Source of the DNA: Bog-756 sp963701325
Lineage (GTDB): Bacteria > Actinomycetota > Acidimicrobiia > Acidimicrobiales > RAAP-2
Assembly (NCBI GenBank): GCA_963701325.1
Contig: OY969604.1
Location: forward strand, 1,426,001-1,490,000
Direction: 5' to 3'
Length of the DNA: 64,000 nt
The notes beneath the pieces are model-generated. The model saw only the letters and a list, made by a program, of their open reading frames with translations, was not told the DNA's origin and ran no database searches. Position numbers and translations under genes: made by a program. How positions within the stretch are numbered: the first letter of the stretch is position 1; the number at the start of each line of letters is the position of its first letter. This document shows, piece after piece, positions 41,918 to 50,848 of the stretch.

Positions 41918-44900
41918 TTACGTTGACATCCCGACGACCGGCTGATTGAGGGTGATCCCTCCGCTCGACCCCTCGAACACCGCGTCGCCGAAGGCGAAGA
42001 TGCCACCGTCGGAGGCCACGAGCCAGTAGCCCTTGCCGTCCGGGGTCGCCGCCATCCCGACGATCGGTTTGTTGAGGGTGATGTTGCCGGTCGACCCGTG
42101 GAAGACCGCGTCGCCAAAGGCGAAGATGCCACCGTCGGAGGCCACGAGCCAGTAGCCCTTGCCGTCCGGGGTCGCCGCCATCCCGACGATCGGTTTGTTG
42201 AGGGTGATGTTGCCGGTCGACCCGTGGAAGACCGCGTCGCCAAAGGCGAAGATGCCACCGTCGGAGGCCACGAGCCAGTAGCCCTTGCCATCGGCGGACG
42301 CCGCCATGCCGACGATCGGCTTGTTGAGGGTGATGTTGCCGGTCGACCCGTGGAAGACCGCGTCGCCGAAGGCGAAGATGCCACCGTCGGAGGCCACGAG
42401 CCAGTAGCCCTTGCCGTCCGGGGTCGCCGCCATCCCGACGATCGGTTTGTTGAGTGTCAACCCTCCGGTCGACCCGTAGTACACCGCGTCGCCGAAGGCG
42501 AAGACCCCGCCGTCGGACGCCACGAGCCAATAGCCCTTACCGTTCGGGGTCGCCGCCATCCCGACGATCGGTTTGTTGAGAGACAGGGCTCCGGTCGACC
42601 CGTGGTAGGTCGCATTGCCGTACGAGAAGATTCCGCCGTCAGACGCCACCAGCCAGTAGCCACTGGTGGGCCCGGGAACAGCGTTTACCGTGAGGGTGTA
42701 CATCCACGTCCCGGTGTTGCCGAGACTGTCGGTGTCCGTGCCCGAGAGGGAGTAGGGACCCACCACGAGGGTGTCCACTGCGGAGATGTGGCCGCTCGTC
42801 GAGACGGTGATGCCCGGAGGGGGCGAGGTCACGGAGAAGGTCACCGGACTCGCGCCGTTTGTGGTGGTGAGCTGATCGGTGAAGGGGTTGCCCTGGGTCA
42901 CCGTGCCCGAGAACGGTGCGCCCTGGGTCACGACGTGGGGAGTCACCGTGAGGGTGTAGGACCACGTCCCGGTGTTGCCGAGACTGTCGGTGTCCGTGCC
43001 CGAGAGGGAGTAGGGACCCACCACGAGGGTGTCCACTGCGGAGATGTGGCCGCTCGTCGAGACGGTGATGCCCGGAGGGGGCGAGGTCACGGAGAAGGTC
43101 ACCGGACTCGCGCCGTTTGTGGTGGTGAGCTGATCGGTGAAGGGGTTGCCCTGGGTCACCGTGCCCGAGAACGGTGCGCCCTGGGTCACCACGTGGTGAA
43201 TCACCGTGAGGGTGTAGGACCACGTCCCGGTGTTGCCGAGACTGTCGGTGTCCGTGCCCGAGAGGGAGTAGGGACCCACCACGAGGGTGTCCACTGCGGA
43301 GATGTGGCCGCTCGTCGAGACGGTGATGCCCGGAGGGGGCGAGGTCACGGAGAAGGTCACCGGACTCGCGCCGTTTGTGGTGGTGAGCTGATCGGTGAAG
43401 GGGTTGCCCTGGGTCACCGTGCCCGAGAACGGTGCGCCCTGGGTCACCACGTGGGGAGTCACCGTGAGGGTGTACATCCACGTCCCGGTGTTGCCGAGAC
43501 TGTCGGTGTCCGTGCCCGAGAGGGAGTAGGGACCCACCACGAGGGTGTCCACTGCGGAGATGTGGCCGCTCGTCGAGACGGTGATGCCCGGAGGGGGCGA
43601 GGTCACGGAGAAGGTCACCGGACTCGCGCCGTTTGTGGTGGTGAGCTGATCGGTGAAGGGGTTGCCCTGGGTCACCGTGCCCGAGAACGGTGCGCCCTGG
43701 GTCACCACGTGGGGAGTCACCGTGAGGGTGTACATCCACGTCCCGGTGTTGCCGAGACTGTCGGTGTCCGTGCCCGAGAGGGAGTAGGGACCCACCACGA
43801 GGGTGTCCACTGCGGAGATGTGGCCGCTCGTCGAGACGGTGATGCCCGGAGGGGGCGAGGTCACGGAGAAGGTCACCGGACTCGCGCCGTTTGTGGTGGT
43901 GAGCTGATCGGTGAAGGGGTTGCCCTGGGTCACCGTGCCCGAGAACGGTGCGCCCTGGGTCACCACGTGGGGAGTCACCGTGAGGGTGTAGGACCACGTC
44001 CCGGTGTTGCCGAGACTGTCGGTGTCCGTGCCCGAGAGGGAGTAGGGACCCACCACGAGGGTGTCCACTGCGGAGATGTGGCCGCTCGTCGAGACGGTGA
44101 TGCCCGGAGGGGGCGAGGTCACGGAGAAGGTCACCGGACTCGCGCCGTTTGTGGTGGTGAGCTGATCGGTGAAGGGGTTGCCCTGGGTCACCGTGCCCGA
44201 GAACGGTGCGCCCTGGGTCACCACGTGGGGAGTCACCGTGAGGGTGTACATCCACGTCCCGGTGTTGCCGAGACTGTCGGTGTCCGTGCCCGAGAGGGAG
44301 TAGGGACCCACCACGACGGTGTCCACCGCCGAGATTTGGCCGCTCGTCGAGACGGTGATGCCCGGAGGGGGCGAGGTCACGGAGAAGGTCACCGGACTCG
44401 CGCCGTTTGTGGTGGTGAGCTGATCGGTGAAGGGGTTGCCCTGGGTCACCGTGCCCGAGAACGGTGTGCCCTGGGTCACCACGTGGGGAGTCACCGTGAG
44501 GGTGTAGGACCACGTCCCGGTGTTGCTGCAGGAGTCAGTGTCCGTGCCCGAGAGGGAGTAGGGACCCGCCACGAGGGTGTCCACCGCGGAGATGTGGCCG
44601 CTCGTCGAGACGGTGATGCCCGGAGGGGGCGAGGTCACGGAGAAGGTCACCGGACTCGCGCCGTTTGTGGTGGTGAGCTGATCGGTGAAGGGGTTGCCCT
44701 GGGTCACCGTGCCCGAGAACGGTGTGCCCTGGGTCACGGAATTGCCCGTGCCAGTGACAGTGAGGGTGAAGGACCAGATGCCCGTGTCGCTGGAGCCGTC
44801 GGAATCATGTCCGAAGACGACGTACGAGCCGGGAGGGATGGTGTCTGGCGCATTGACCATGCCAGTCGAGGAGACCGTCACTGGCTCGCATAGGGCCGAG

Positions 44901-45130
44901 TCGGTGAAAAAGGTTACCGGGCCAACCTGCCCGGTCGTGCTGAGCTGGTCGGTGAACGCGTTACCTGTTACCACCGTGCCAGATGTCGGTATGCCCTGCG
45001 TGATGGTGCCGGATGCAGCGGCAGGCCCAGCCGTGACCACAGCAGCCGAACCTCCGATGACTGCTGCGACCAGCGCCACCGCTCCGCCCAGTGATGCGAT
45101 CCGCCTCGCCAGCAATCGTGGTGCGTTCAT
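41918..45130 (-). CDS. secreted Ig-like repeat protein with C-terminal six-unit GYWLVASDGG domain
   Basis: A 1070-aa exported protein. The signal peptide (SLGGAVALVAAVIGGSAAVV) is followed by one diverged and eight almost identical 86-aa units with VTQGAPFSGTVTQGNPFTDQ and GPYSLSGTDTDSLGNTGTW, which look like bacterial Ig/cadherin-like beta-sandwich repeats. The last ~247 residues are six 42-aa units of GYWLVASDGGIFAFGDA type. A GAGGAGG site precedes the ATG at 45130. It is probably a long stalk carrying a C-terminal propeller-like head. No LPxTG anchor is seen. Confidence 0.86.
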   Translation of the reverse strand: MNAPRLLARRIASLGGAVALVAAVIGGSAAVVTAGPAAASGTITQGIPTSGTVVTGNAFTDQLSTTGQVGPVTFFTDSALCEPVTVSSTGMVNAPDTIPPGSYVVFGHDSDGSSDTGIWSFTLTVTGTGNSVTQGTPFSGTVTQGNPFTDQLTTTNGASPVTFSVTSPPPGITVSTSGHISAVDTLVAGPYSLSGTDTDSCSNTGTWSYTLTVTPHVVTQGTPFSGTVTQGNPFTDQLTTTNGASPVTFSVTSPPPGITVSTSGQISAVDTVVVGPYSLSGTDTDSLGNTGTWMYTLTVTPHVVTQGAPFSGTVTQGNPFTDQLTTTNGASPVTFSVTSPPPGITVSTSGHISAVDTLVVGPYSLSGTDTDSLGNTGTWSYTLTVTPHVVTQGAPFSGTVTQGNPFTDQLTTTNGASPVTFSVTSPPPGITVSTSGHISAVDTLVVGPYSLSGTDTDSLGNTGTWMYTLTVTPHVVTQGAPFSGTVTQGNPFTDQLTTTNGASPVTFSVTSPPPGITVSTSGHISAVDTLVVGPYSLSGTDTDSLGNTGTWMYTLTVTPHVVTQGAPFSGTVTQGNPFTDQLTTTNGASPVTFSVTSPPPGITVSTSGHISAVDTLVVGPYSLSGTDTDSLGNTGTWSYTLTVIHHVVTQGAPFSGTVTQGNPFTDQLTTTNGASPVTFSVTSPPPGITVSTSGHISAVDTLVVGPYSLSGTDTDSLGNTGTWSYTLTVTPHVVTQGAPFSGTVTQGNPFTDQLTTTNGASPVTFSVTSPPPGITVSTSGHISAVDTLVVGPYSLSGTDTDSLGNTGTWMYTLTVNAVPGPTSGYWLVASDGGIFSYGNATYHGSTGALSLNKPIVGMAATPNGKGYWLVASDGGVFAFGDAVYYGSTGGLTLNKPIVGMAATPDGKGYWLVASDGGIFAFGDAVFHGSTGNITLNKPIVGMAASADGKGYWLVASDGGIFAFGDAVFHGSTGNITLNKPIVGMAATPDGKGYWLVASDGGIFAFGDAVFHGSTGNITLNKPIVGMAATPDGKGYWLVASDGGIFAFGDAVFEGSSGGITLNQPVVGMST
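41921..42662 (-). repeat. 126-bp tandem repeats, six units
   Basis: Six ~42-aa units at the C-terminus of the Ig-like repeat protein; units three to five are nearly identical. Confidence 0.92.
42677..44740 (-). repeat. 258-bp tandem repeats, eight units
   Basis: Eight in-frame 86-codon units, almost identical in DNA; successive copies of the same word are exactly 258 bp apart (for example at 43190, 43448 and 43706). Small variants (Met/Ser before YTLTV, one IHH for TPH) distinguish copies. Confidence 0.95.
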
Positions 45131-45157
45131 TTGCGCGCCTCCTCAAGCCTCATGTAG

Positions 45158-45174
45158 GTCCGAGCCACTCGGAC
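45158..45174 (-). promoter_or_regulatory. leader hairpin just upstream of the Ig-like repeat gene
   Basis: GTCCGAG-tgg-CTCGGAC, 7-bp perfect stem, about 12 bp upstream of the GAGGAGG ribosome site of the gene starting at 45130. Confidence 0.4.
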
Positions 45175-45394
45175 TCCCTGCCCATCCCTCATGACGATCG
45201 GGCGACGCAGCACGGTTTCCCATTGCAACACCCCCCCACCGGGGCAGAAACCTAGGGGATGGCATATGCAAATACAAGGGGAAATGCAGTGCTCGACACG
45301 CTGCGTCCTCTCCCCACTACCCAACGTGATCATCGGATGTCCGGCGGCTGCTGACGTGCGACTCCTGCAGGGCGGAGTGGCGTCCGCAGACGCG

Positions 45395-45424
45395 GCGAAG
45401 GGACCCCCGGAGAGGTCCCTTCGC
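45395..45424 (-). terminator. hairpin terminator (second of a tandem pair)
   Basis: An 11-bp perfect stem (GCGAAGGGACC / GGTCCCTTCGC) with an 8-nt loop, 88 bp downstream of the VCK-repeat gene stop. No T-run. Confidence 0.6.
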
Positions 45425-45437
45425 ATCACCCCCGGGG

Positions 45438-45465
45438 CAGGGGGCTCCCTATCGGGAGTCCCCTG
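45438..45465 (-). terminator. hairpin terminator (first of a tandem pair)
   Basis: A 12-bp stem with one G-T wobble (CAGGGGGCTCCC / GGGAGTCCCCTG), loop of 4, 47 bp downstream of the VCK-repeat gene stop. No T-run. Confidence 0.65.
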
Positions 45466-45511
45466 CTTCCGGGTCAATCAGGGATGCGTCAAAAGCATCC
45501 CCTCGTTCACA

Positions 45512-47614
45512 TCAGGGAGTGCGTCCCTGGGTGAACGTTGCCACGTTCATGCCAGCTCCATTGCTGAAGGTCAGCGTGGCCGGGAACGTCGTCGTCGGCA
45601 CAGACGGGCTGCTGATGACGTTGCCGTTGCCCTGGTACTGGACATTGGTGAGTTCCACGGAAGGCGTGCTGGGTGTCTGCTCGGCAACCGAGATGTCCAC
45701 CATGGAGCCATCGGCGTTGACCACAGGGATCAGACCACTGACGTTCGAGCAAGTGGCGCCGCTGAGCGGGTTGGTCAGCGTGACCGACCCGTTCGTCCAG
45801 ACGCCGTTCACCTCGTACTTGTAGGCGAACACGAACGGCTCACCATTGTTGAGGTTGGCGTCCGGAGACGTCTGCTGGGTGCAGATCTTGAACTGACCCT
45901 GCACAACAGCGTCGGTGAAGGTGGTCAGTGTCTCCGATCCAACGCCACCGTACACAACCTGGACGGTCGCGGGGTCGCAGTTGGAGCAGGACAGCAGACG
46001 GTTTCCACCCGGTGCACCAGCCTCAACGGCCGTCACGTTCGCCAGGTAGAAGTTGGGGTTCGCCTGGATCTCGTTGATGGTCGCCGTACCGGCCGGCACC
46101 TGGAAGGGCTGCGAGCACTGTCCGGCAGCCACGGTGAAGACCGGGCCTCCGTTGATGGTGAAGGGGAAGATCTGATTCCCCGTTGACGGATCAGCAGCGT
46201 TCTTGCACACCTCGACCCAACCGAGGGCCTCGTTGGTGAACGTTGCCGAGACGACCCCGGTGCCACTTACTGTAAGAGTCGCCGACGAGCTCGTCGTCGT
46301 TCCGGCGCCAGCCGGATAGACACTGACTCCGGTGACTGCCACGTTGGGCTGCCCCACCTCGGTAACCGTTGCGGTGGACCCGACCGGAAGGGCCGTGAAG
46401 TCCAGCGTGCAAGCGCTCGAACCGGGCGCGGCGGCGACAACAGACTCAGTCTGGGTGCCGGCAGCGTCGGAAACGTTGAAGGTGAAGGTTGAACCCGTGA
46501 GGGCGGCGCTGTTCTCGTCCTGGAGGGTCTTGCAGACCTTCACATAGCCGAGATCGGTGCTGTTGGTGAAGATCGCCGTGGTCGCGCTATCGACAGCCAC
46601 GCTGAACGTCGCAGTCTGATTGGACAGGTTCTCACTCACCAGGTCACCCTGCGGGATAGCGGAAACCGAACTCACATAGAACGGCGGGCTCGACGCCTCA
46701 GTCACTGTGACCTGCCCTGCGGGGACCGGAATGTCATTGCTGCACTGGCCCGTCAGGACCGACACCTCGGTGCTCCACTCGCCCTGGCTCAGGGTGAAGT
46801 TGAAGGTCCCATTGACGTAACTGTCACCGGCCACCTTGCAAACCTCGATCGCGCCATTCAGGATGATCGGCTTCAAGCCGTTGGTGTAGTTGACCACGGT
46901 CGTCACAGTCGACGGACCGACAACTGCCGTAGCGGTTCCCGCTGAAAGGTTGGAAGCGGAAAGGCTACCGCCGGTAACACCGATGTTGGTCACCTGCGTC
47001 CCAGTCGTCGGCGCCTCCGAGATGTTCACCAGGGTTCCGACCTGATACCTCGTCAGACCACCGCAGCTCGTGTCCGGCGTCGTCGCCGCGTCCACGCTGA
47101 ACGGACCGACGGAGCTGTTGGCGGTGCTTTCCGTGAAGCTGAAGGGCTGACCGACCAGACCGGATCCGGACGGAGCCACCTTGCACACCTTCAGCTGGCC
47201 GTACGACGGTGCGTTAGTGAAGGTCGCAGTCGTCGTGCTACCCGCAGCAACCTTGACGGTCGCCGAACGGCTTCCGACCGACACAGTACCGGTGTTCGGA
47301 ACGAGGACGATCGACGTGAGATGCGTCGTTGCGGACGCGGCCTCAGTGACCGTGTTGCTCGCAAGCGCAGTGAACGTCTTGCACTGACCAGTGGTCAGCG
47401 AGAACGTCGTCTCCTCATTGAGCGTGAAATTGAACGAGCCACTAACTGCACCCGCCTTACAGACTTCGATATGGCGTGTCGTTGATGCGCCGGCAACGCT
47501 TGCAGAGGCAACGCTAACGGCCATGCCCCCTAAGAGCGCGACCGCTACGACCCCTGTCAGCAACGTTCGCCGACCCCTCTTCGTGGCGGCTTGCGGCCGC
47601 TCTCTTGTCAACAT
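45512..47614 (-). CDS. secreted surface protein with six VCK-type beta repeats
   Basis: A 700-aa exported protein. The signal peptide is LLTGVVAVALLGGMAVSVAS. Six ~100-aa units begin with EVCK, KVCK or KICT (EVCKAGAVSGSFNFTL; KVCKTLQDENSAALTGSTF; EVCKNAADPSTG) and end in TATFTN-like strands. Each has a second Cys in a GQC/SAC segment, so each unit probably holds one disulfide. The pattern resembles prealbumin-like/SpaA-type surface modules. A strong AGGAGGAT site precedes the ATG at 47614. No LPxTG motif is seen. Function unknown; adhesin or surface-layer roles are possible. Confidence 0.83.
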   Translation of the reverse strand: MLTRERPQAATKRGRRTLLTGVVAVALLGGMAVSVASASVAGASTTRHIEVCKAGAVSGSFNFTLNEETTFSLTTGQCKTFTALASNTVTEAASATTHLTSIVLVPNTGTVSVGSRSATVKVAAGSTTTATFTNAPSYGQLKVCKVAPSGSGLVGQPFSFTESTANSSVGPFSVDAATTPDTSCGGLTRYQVGTLVNISEAPTTGTQVTNIGVTGGSLSASNLSAGTATAVVGPSTVTTVVNYTNGLKPIILNGAIEVCKVAGDSYVNGTFNFTLSQGEWSTEVSVLTGQCSNDIPVPAGQVTVTEASSPPFYVSSVSAIPQGDLVSENLSNQTATFSVAVDSATTAIFTNSTDLGYVKVCKTLQDENSAALTGSTFTFNVSDAAGTQTESVVAAAPGSSACTLDFTALPVGSTATVTEVGQPNVAVTGVSVYPAGAGTTTSSSATLTVSGTGVVSATFTNEALGWVEVCKNAADPSTGNQIFPFTINGGPVFTVAAGQCSQPFQVPAGTATINEIQANPNFYLANVTAVEAGAPGGNRLLSCSNCDPATVQVVYGGVGSETLTTFTDAVVQGQFKICTQQTSPDANLNNGEPFVFAYKYEVNGVWTNGSVTLTNPLSGATCSNVSGLIPVVNADGSMVDISVAEQTPSTPSVELTNVQYQGNGNVISSPSVPTTTFPATLTFSNGAGMNVATFTQGRTP

Positions 47615-47997
47615 GCGTGTAATCCTCCTGAGCTATGGGTAGATACCTATGGGTACCCGGTACTAACGATCACTGAAAACCGCCTCCAAGTCATCGTCCG
47701 AACCGAACGAAGATTCCCATCGCTCGTTGTTCACTCCGCCCACCCGTGAGCCGGTCGCTCACCGTCCCGCCCGGCCGCGGGTCCCGGAGAACCTCCTCAA
47801 TTCCGCACATCCACCGGCACTTCGCCGCGCTGCGTGGTCTTCGATTCCGCTCAGAGTGGCGAAGTGCTGAAGGCTGACCGCTTCGAGGTCAAACGCGTTG
47901 GACACCTCCAGCCAACCGGACTACACAGTGCAGGGCAGGCAAAGCGGAACGAGCCAGCAACACTGGTCGGGTGGACCGAAATTAGGGCGGGACGGCG
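47615..47997. other. divergent promoter region between VCK-repeat protein and PAS/PucR regulator
   Basis: No gene seen. It contains the ribosome site and likely promoter of the surface-protein gene and a pair of CTATGGGTA words (47633-47655). Confidence 0.6.
47633..47655. promoter_or_regulatory. direct repeat CTATGGGTA upstream of the VCK-repeat gene
   Basis: CTATGGGTA at 47633-47641 and 47647-47655, 14 bp apart, just upstream of the ribosome site on the minus strand. Possible regulator-binding site. Confidence 0.4.
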
Positions 47998-49644
47998 ATG
48001 GCGATCGTACGGAGTTGGGACCAGGAGACAGTAGGCGAGGAGGCTCCCCCCGAGAGGGACGGCATCCGACTCAGTGCGGTGCTTCCGAGATCTGCCGTCG
48101 ACGAGTACCTGGAGACCAGCCCGGACGCCATGATCGTGGCGGACAGTGCTGGGAACATCCTGGCCTGCAACCCAGCGGCCGAACAGCTCTTCGGCCTCGA
48201 CGATGCGCCAACCGCGCTGAACCTCTCGAGCCTCTTCGCCCCCGAGCTCAACGGGCACCTGGCGATCGAGTCCTTCGAGCGCGTGCAGGGGCCTGACGCC
48301 ACGGAGGGCTCCTACCTCCCCCGTCGTCTCGAGATCGAGGGAAGGGTCCGCGGGGGCACGCTGCTTCCCCTCTGTCTCACGGTCACTCCGCTGAGTCGGT
48401 CGGTGGAACCGTTGCTCCTTGCCGTGGTCCGAGAGTCGGCCTACTCCCCCTCCACAGCGAAGCAGGTGGCGTCGGCGGCCTATCGGGCCGCCACACAGGA
48501 GATGATGGCGCTCCAACGGGAGCTCCTCGCAGAGATCGCCCAGGACAACGGGGTGGACGGCATCGCCCGAGTCCTTCATCACCGGACCGGGCGCAAGGTG
48601 CTGATCATCGACCCGGCTGGGCAGATGCTCGCCTCTGCCGGCTATGGCGGGAGCGACGTTCCCCAGGATCGGCTCGTCGCAGGGTGCGCTCCGGGGGACC
48701 GCCTGCGGTCCCTCCACGGCGTCCGCGAGCGTCATGCGGACAGCTGGACGGCGGCGGCGTGCCCCGATCAGACGCTGCTCGGCAGGATCAGCCTCCACGA
48801 CCCAGCAGGCGACCTGCCGGAGGTGGACCTGATGTCCCTCGAGCAGGCGGCCTCGATCCTCACCGTCGAGCTGCTTCGGTCACGGGCGGCCGACGGCACA
48901 GGTGGTGCATCGTTGGCCGGGTTCGCCGCCGAGCTCCTCGAATCTCGTGACCCCGACCTGCTGCGCTCGCAAGCGGCGACGTTCGGCTACGACCTGGATC
49001 GGCCCCACCAGACGATCGCCATGGATACTCCCTCGGCGGACTCGGCGGCGGTCGAAGTGGCTGAACAGGTGGCGCGGAACCTCGGCGTGATGAGCCCGCT
49101 GGTGACCGCGCGCTCGAGCCGGCTCGTCCTCGTGACGTCGAACGAGCTCGAGTGGGAGTTGCTGGCAAAAGCCCTGAGCGGAGCGTTCAGCATGGACGTG
49201 CGCATCGGCGTCGGGGGTCAGTACCCGGTCGCCGAGCTCAACCGGTCCCTGACCGAGGCGGTGTTTGCGCTCGAGCTCGGAACGACGGTGCGGAGCGAGG
49301 CTCCGGTCACGGCGTTCGCCGATCTCGGGGTCTGGAAGATGCTGGTCGATTCGACCGAGCCACGGAAGTTGCGCGAGATCGTCGACGAGTGGATCGGGCC
49401 CTTGGCGGAGCACGACACGCTGCACGGCAGTGAGCTCGTGAAGACGCTCACCGTCTATCTCAAAGCGTCCTGTGCTGCGGAGACGGCGGCTGCTGCGCTC
49501 CACGTCCACCGCAATACGCTCAGGTATCGCCTCTCGAAGATCTACCAGGTCAGTGGCCGCGACCTCACCGACCCGGACCAGCGGTTCCAGCTCGAGCTGG
49601 CCTGCCGAGCCAGGATCGTGCTCCAGGCACTCGAAACGGCCTGA
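47998..49644 (+). CDS. PAS-domain PucR/CdaR-type transcriptional regulator
   Basis: A 548-aa regulator. An N-terminal PAS domain (residues ~35-145: LETSPDAMIVADSAGNILAC, NPAAEQLFGLDDAP) is followed by a helical linker and a GAF-like sensor region (~180-300). A degenerate GGDEF-like CdaR segment (VRIGVGGQYPVAELNRSLTE) precedes the C-terminal PucR helix-turn-helix (LKASCAAETAAAALHVHRNT, LRYRLSKIYQVSGRDLTDPD). The ligand is unknown. It diverges from the surface-protein island, which suggests, without proof, that it controls those genes. Confidence 0.88.
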   Translation: MAIVRSWDQETVGEEAPPERDGIRLSAVLPRSAVDEYLETSPDAMIVADSAGNILACNPAAEQLFGLDDAPTALNLSSLFAPELNGHLAIESFERVQGPDATEGSYLPRRLEIEGRVRGGTLLPLCLTVTPLSRSVEPLLLAVVRESAYSPSTAKQVASAAYRAATQEMMALQRELLAEIAQDNGVDGIARVLHHRTGRKVLIIDPAGQMLASAGYGGSDVPQDRLVAGCAPGDRLRSLHGVRERHADSWTAAACPDQTLLGRISLHDPAGDLPEVDLMSLEQAASILTVELLRSRAADGTGGASLAGFAAELLESRDPDLLRSQAATFGYDLDRPHQTIAMDTPSADSAAVEVAEQVARNLGVMSPLVTARSSRLVLVTSNELEWELLAKALSGAFSMDVRIGVGGQYPVAELNRSLTEAVFALELGTTVRSEAPVTAFADLGVWKMLVDSTEPRKLREIVDEWIGPLAEHDTLHGSELVKTLTVYLKASCAAETAAAALHVHRNTLRYRLSKIYQVSGRDLTDPDQRFQLELACRARIVLQALETA

Positions 49645-49681
49645 AGCCGCAGGTCGCGCCAGGTGGCAGCCGCTCGAGGCG

Positions 49682-50566
49682 TCAGGTCGTGGCGGTGAAG
49701 ATGCAGACCTGGGTGGCGTAGGCCACCAGCCGTCCGTCGTCGGTTCCCTCGGTCCCGTAGTCCCAGAGTGCCATGTCCACCGATGCGTAGCCGTCCTCTG
49801 CGTGGCGGGCCCGGTTGTGGGCGAGCACCCACTCCGACCGGCACGTATCGAGAAGGTGGAAGGTGAGATCGACGCTCGGGCTGAACCAATCGTTCCCGAG
49901 CGCGGGTCCGACCTTCTCACGCACGGCACCGGGCATGGTGTCCGCGAAGACGATGAGGGCCAGCGGGTCGAGCGATCCGTCGGCGAGCATGGGCGGCTCG
50001 TCGAGGTGGTACCAGGTGCCGTGTTCTGCCCGATCAGGCACGTAGTCGTCCCACGGTGCATGGCCGAGGGCTCCGCGGCCTTCGAGGCGCAGGTCCCAGA
50101 AGGGGGACGGGGCGAACGTCTCGACACCCGGCGGTGGCGGACCACGGAAGGATGGGGCCTCTGCCAGTGGAACGAACCCGAGGGGTGGCTCGAGATCGGT
50201 GAACTCGAATCCGCCTCGGCCCGACCCGAAGACGGCGGTGGTGACATGGCCGTGCGACGACGACGGATTCCGCACCTCTGCCCGCAGGTGGGACACCGAC
50301 CGGCCGCGGCGAAGGACCTCCACCTGGATCTCGACCGGGCCGTGCGCGACCGGCGCCACGTACGTGGTGTGCAGGGTCCGGAGCCGTTGCTCGGGATGTG
50401 CCAGCTCCGAGGCCATCGCCCGGACGGCGGCAGCAGTCACGACACCCCCCTGGGGCATCGGGCGGAGGCACCACGACTCGTCGATCTCAGCGACATAGCG
50501 ACCGGGCACGCTGCCCGTCGCCGACACCGTGGTCACGTCCTCGAACGGGTTCCCCACGCCCGGCAC
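49682..50566 (-). CDS. thioesterase family protein (double hot-dog, TesB-like)
   Basis: A 294-aa acyl-CoA thioesterase-like protein with two hot-dog halves. Features: CLRPMPQGGVVTAAAVRAMA, LRTLHTTYVAPVAHGPVEIQ, VLRRGRSVSHLRAEV and, in the C-terminal half, DWFSPSVDLTFHLLD with a terminal VAYATQVCIF strand. It would hydrolyse acyl-CoA esters in the cytosol; substrate unknown. It converges on the PAS regulator with a 37-bp gap. Confidence 0.87.
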   Translation of the reverse strand: MPGVGNPFEDVTTVSATGSVPGRYVAEIDESWCLRPMPQGGVVTAAAVRAMASELAHPEQRLRTLHTTYVAPVAHGPVEIQVEVLRRGRSVSHLRAEVRNPSSSHGHVTTAVFGSGRGGFEFTDLEPPLGFVPLAEAPSFRGPPPPGVETFAPSPFWDLRLEGRGALGHAPWDDYVPDRAEHGTWYHLDEPPMLADGSLDPLALIVFADTMPGAVREKVGPALGNDWFSPSVDLTFHLLDTCRSEWVLAHNRARHAEDGYASVDMALWDYGTEGTDDGRLVAYATQVCIFTATT

Positions 50567-50848
50567 CTTGGCGGCTCCGGGGCTCGCATGTCAAAAATCA
50601 AACGCCCTCGCGGACCCTGGGCGTCTGGCTGATCCCTCCAAGCCAGGGGAAATCCTCTGGCCTCGCCCTGTGGTTCCGTGGTCCCACCTGGCACTTTGCT
50701 GCGTTCTCGGGTGGGCGCAGCGTGGGCTGGACCCCACGCTCAAGTCGCCAACACAAGCAGCCAATCCAAATTGGCACCTGACACTCCGCGTTTGGGGAGG
50801 GTAGAGTTCGGGTATTGAATTCTCACTGACAGTAGTGGAGGCAGCATT
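50567..50848. other. divergent intergenic region with two hairpins
   Basis: 282 bp without a gene. Hairpins: 50643-50660 (CCAGGGG/CCTCTGG type) and 50719-50740 (AGCGTGGG / CCCACGCT, 8-bp perfect stem, 6-nt loop). A TATTGAAT -10-like box lies near 50813, ahead of the small-protein gene. Confidence 0.55.

Larger units (their letters stand above)
45131..45511. other. intergenic region between two surface-protein genes
   Basis: No convincing gene. It holds the promoter and leader of the Ig-like repeat gene and two strong hairpins at 45395-45424 and 45438-45465. Confidence 0.65.

Noticed and set aside
42098..44893. A 931-codon open frame on the plus strand opposite the Ig-like repeat gene
   Set aside because: It is a repetitive His/Gly/Arg-rich antisense reading of the 258-bp and 126-bp arrays, with no signal or family motif; the minus-strand frame has a signal peptide, ribosome site and recognisable domains.
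45127..45477. A 116-codon open frame upstream of the Ig-like repeat gene
   Set aside because: It overlaps the leader, two terminator hairpins and the ribosome site, and has no family features.
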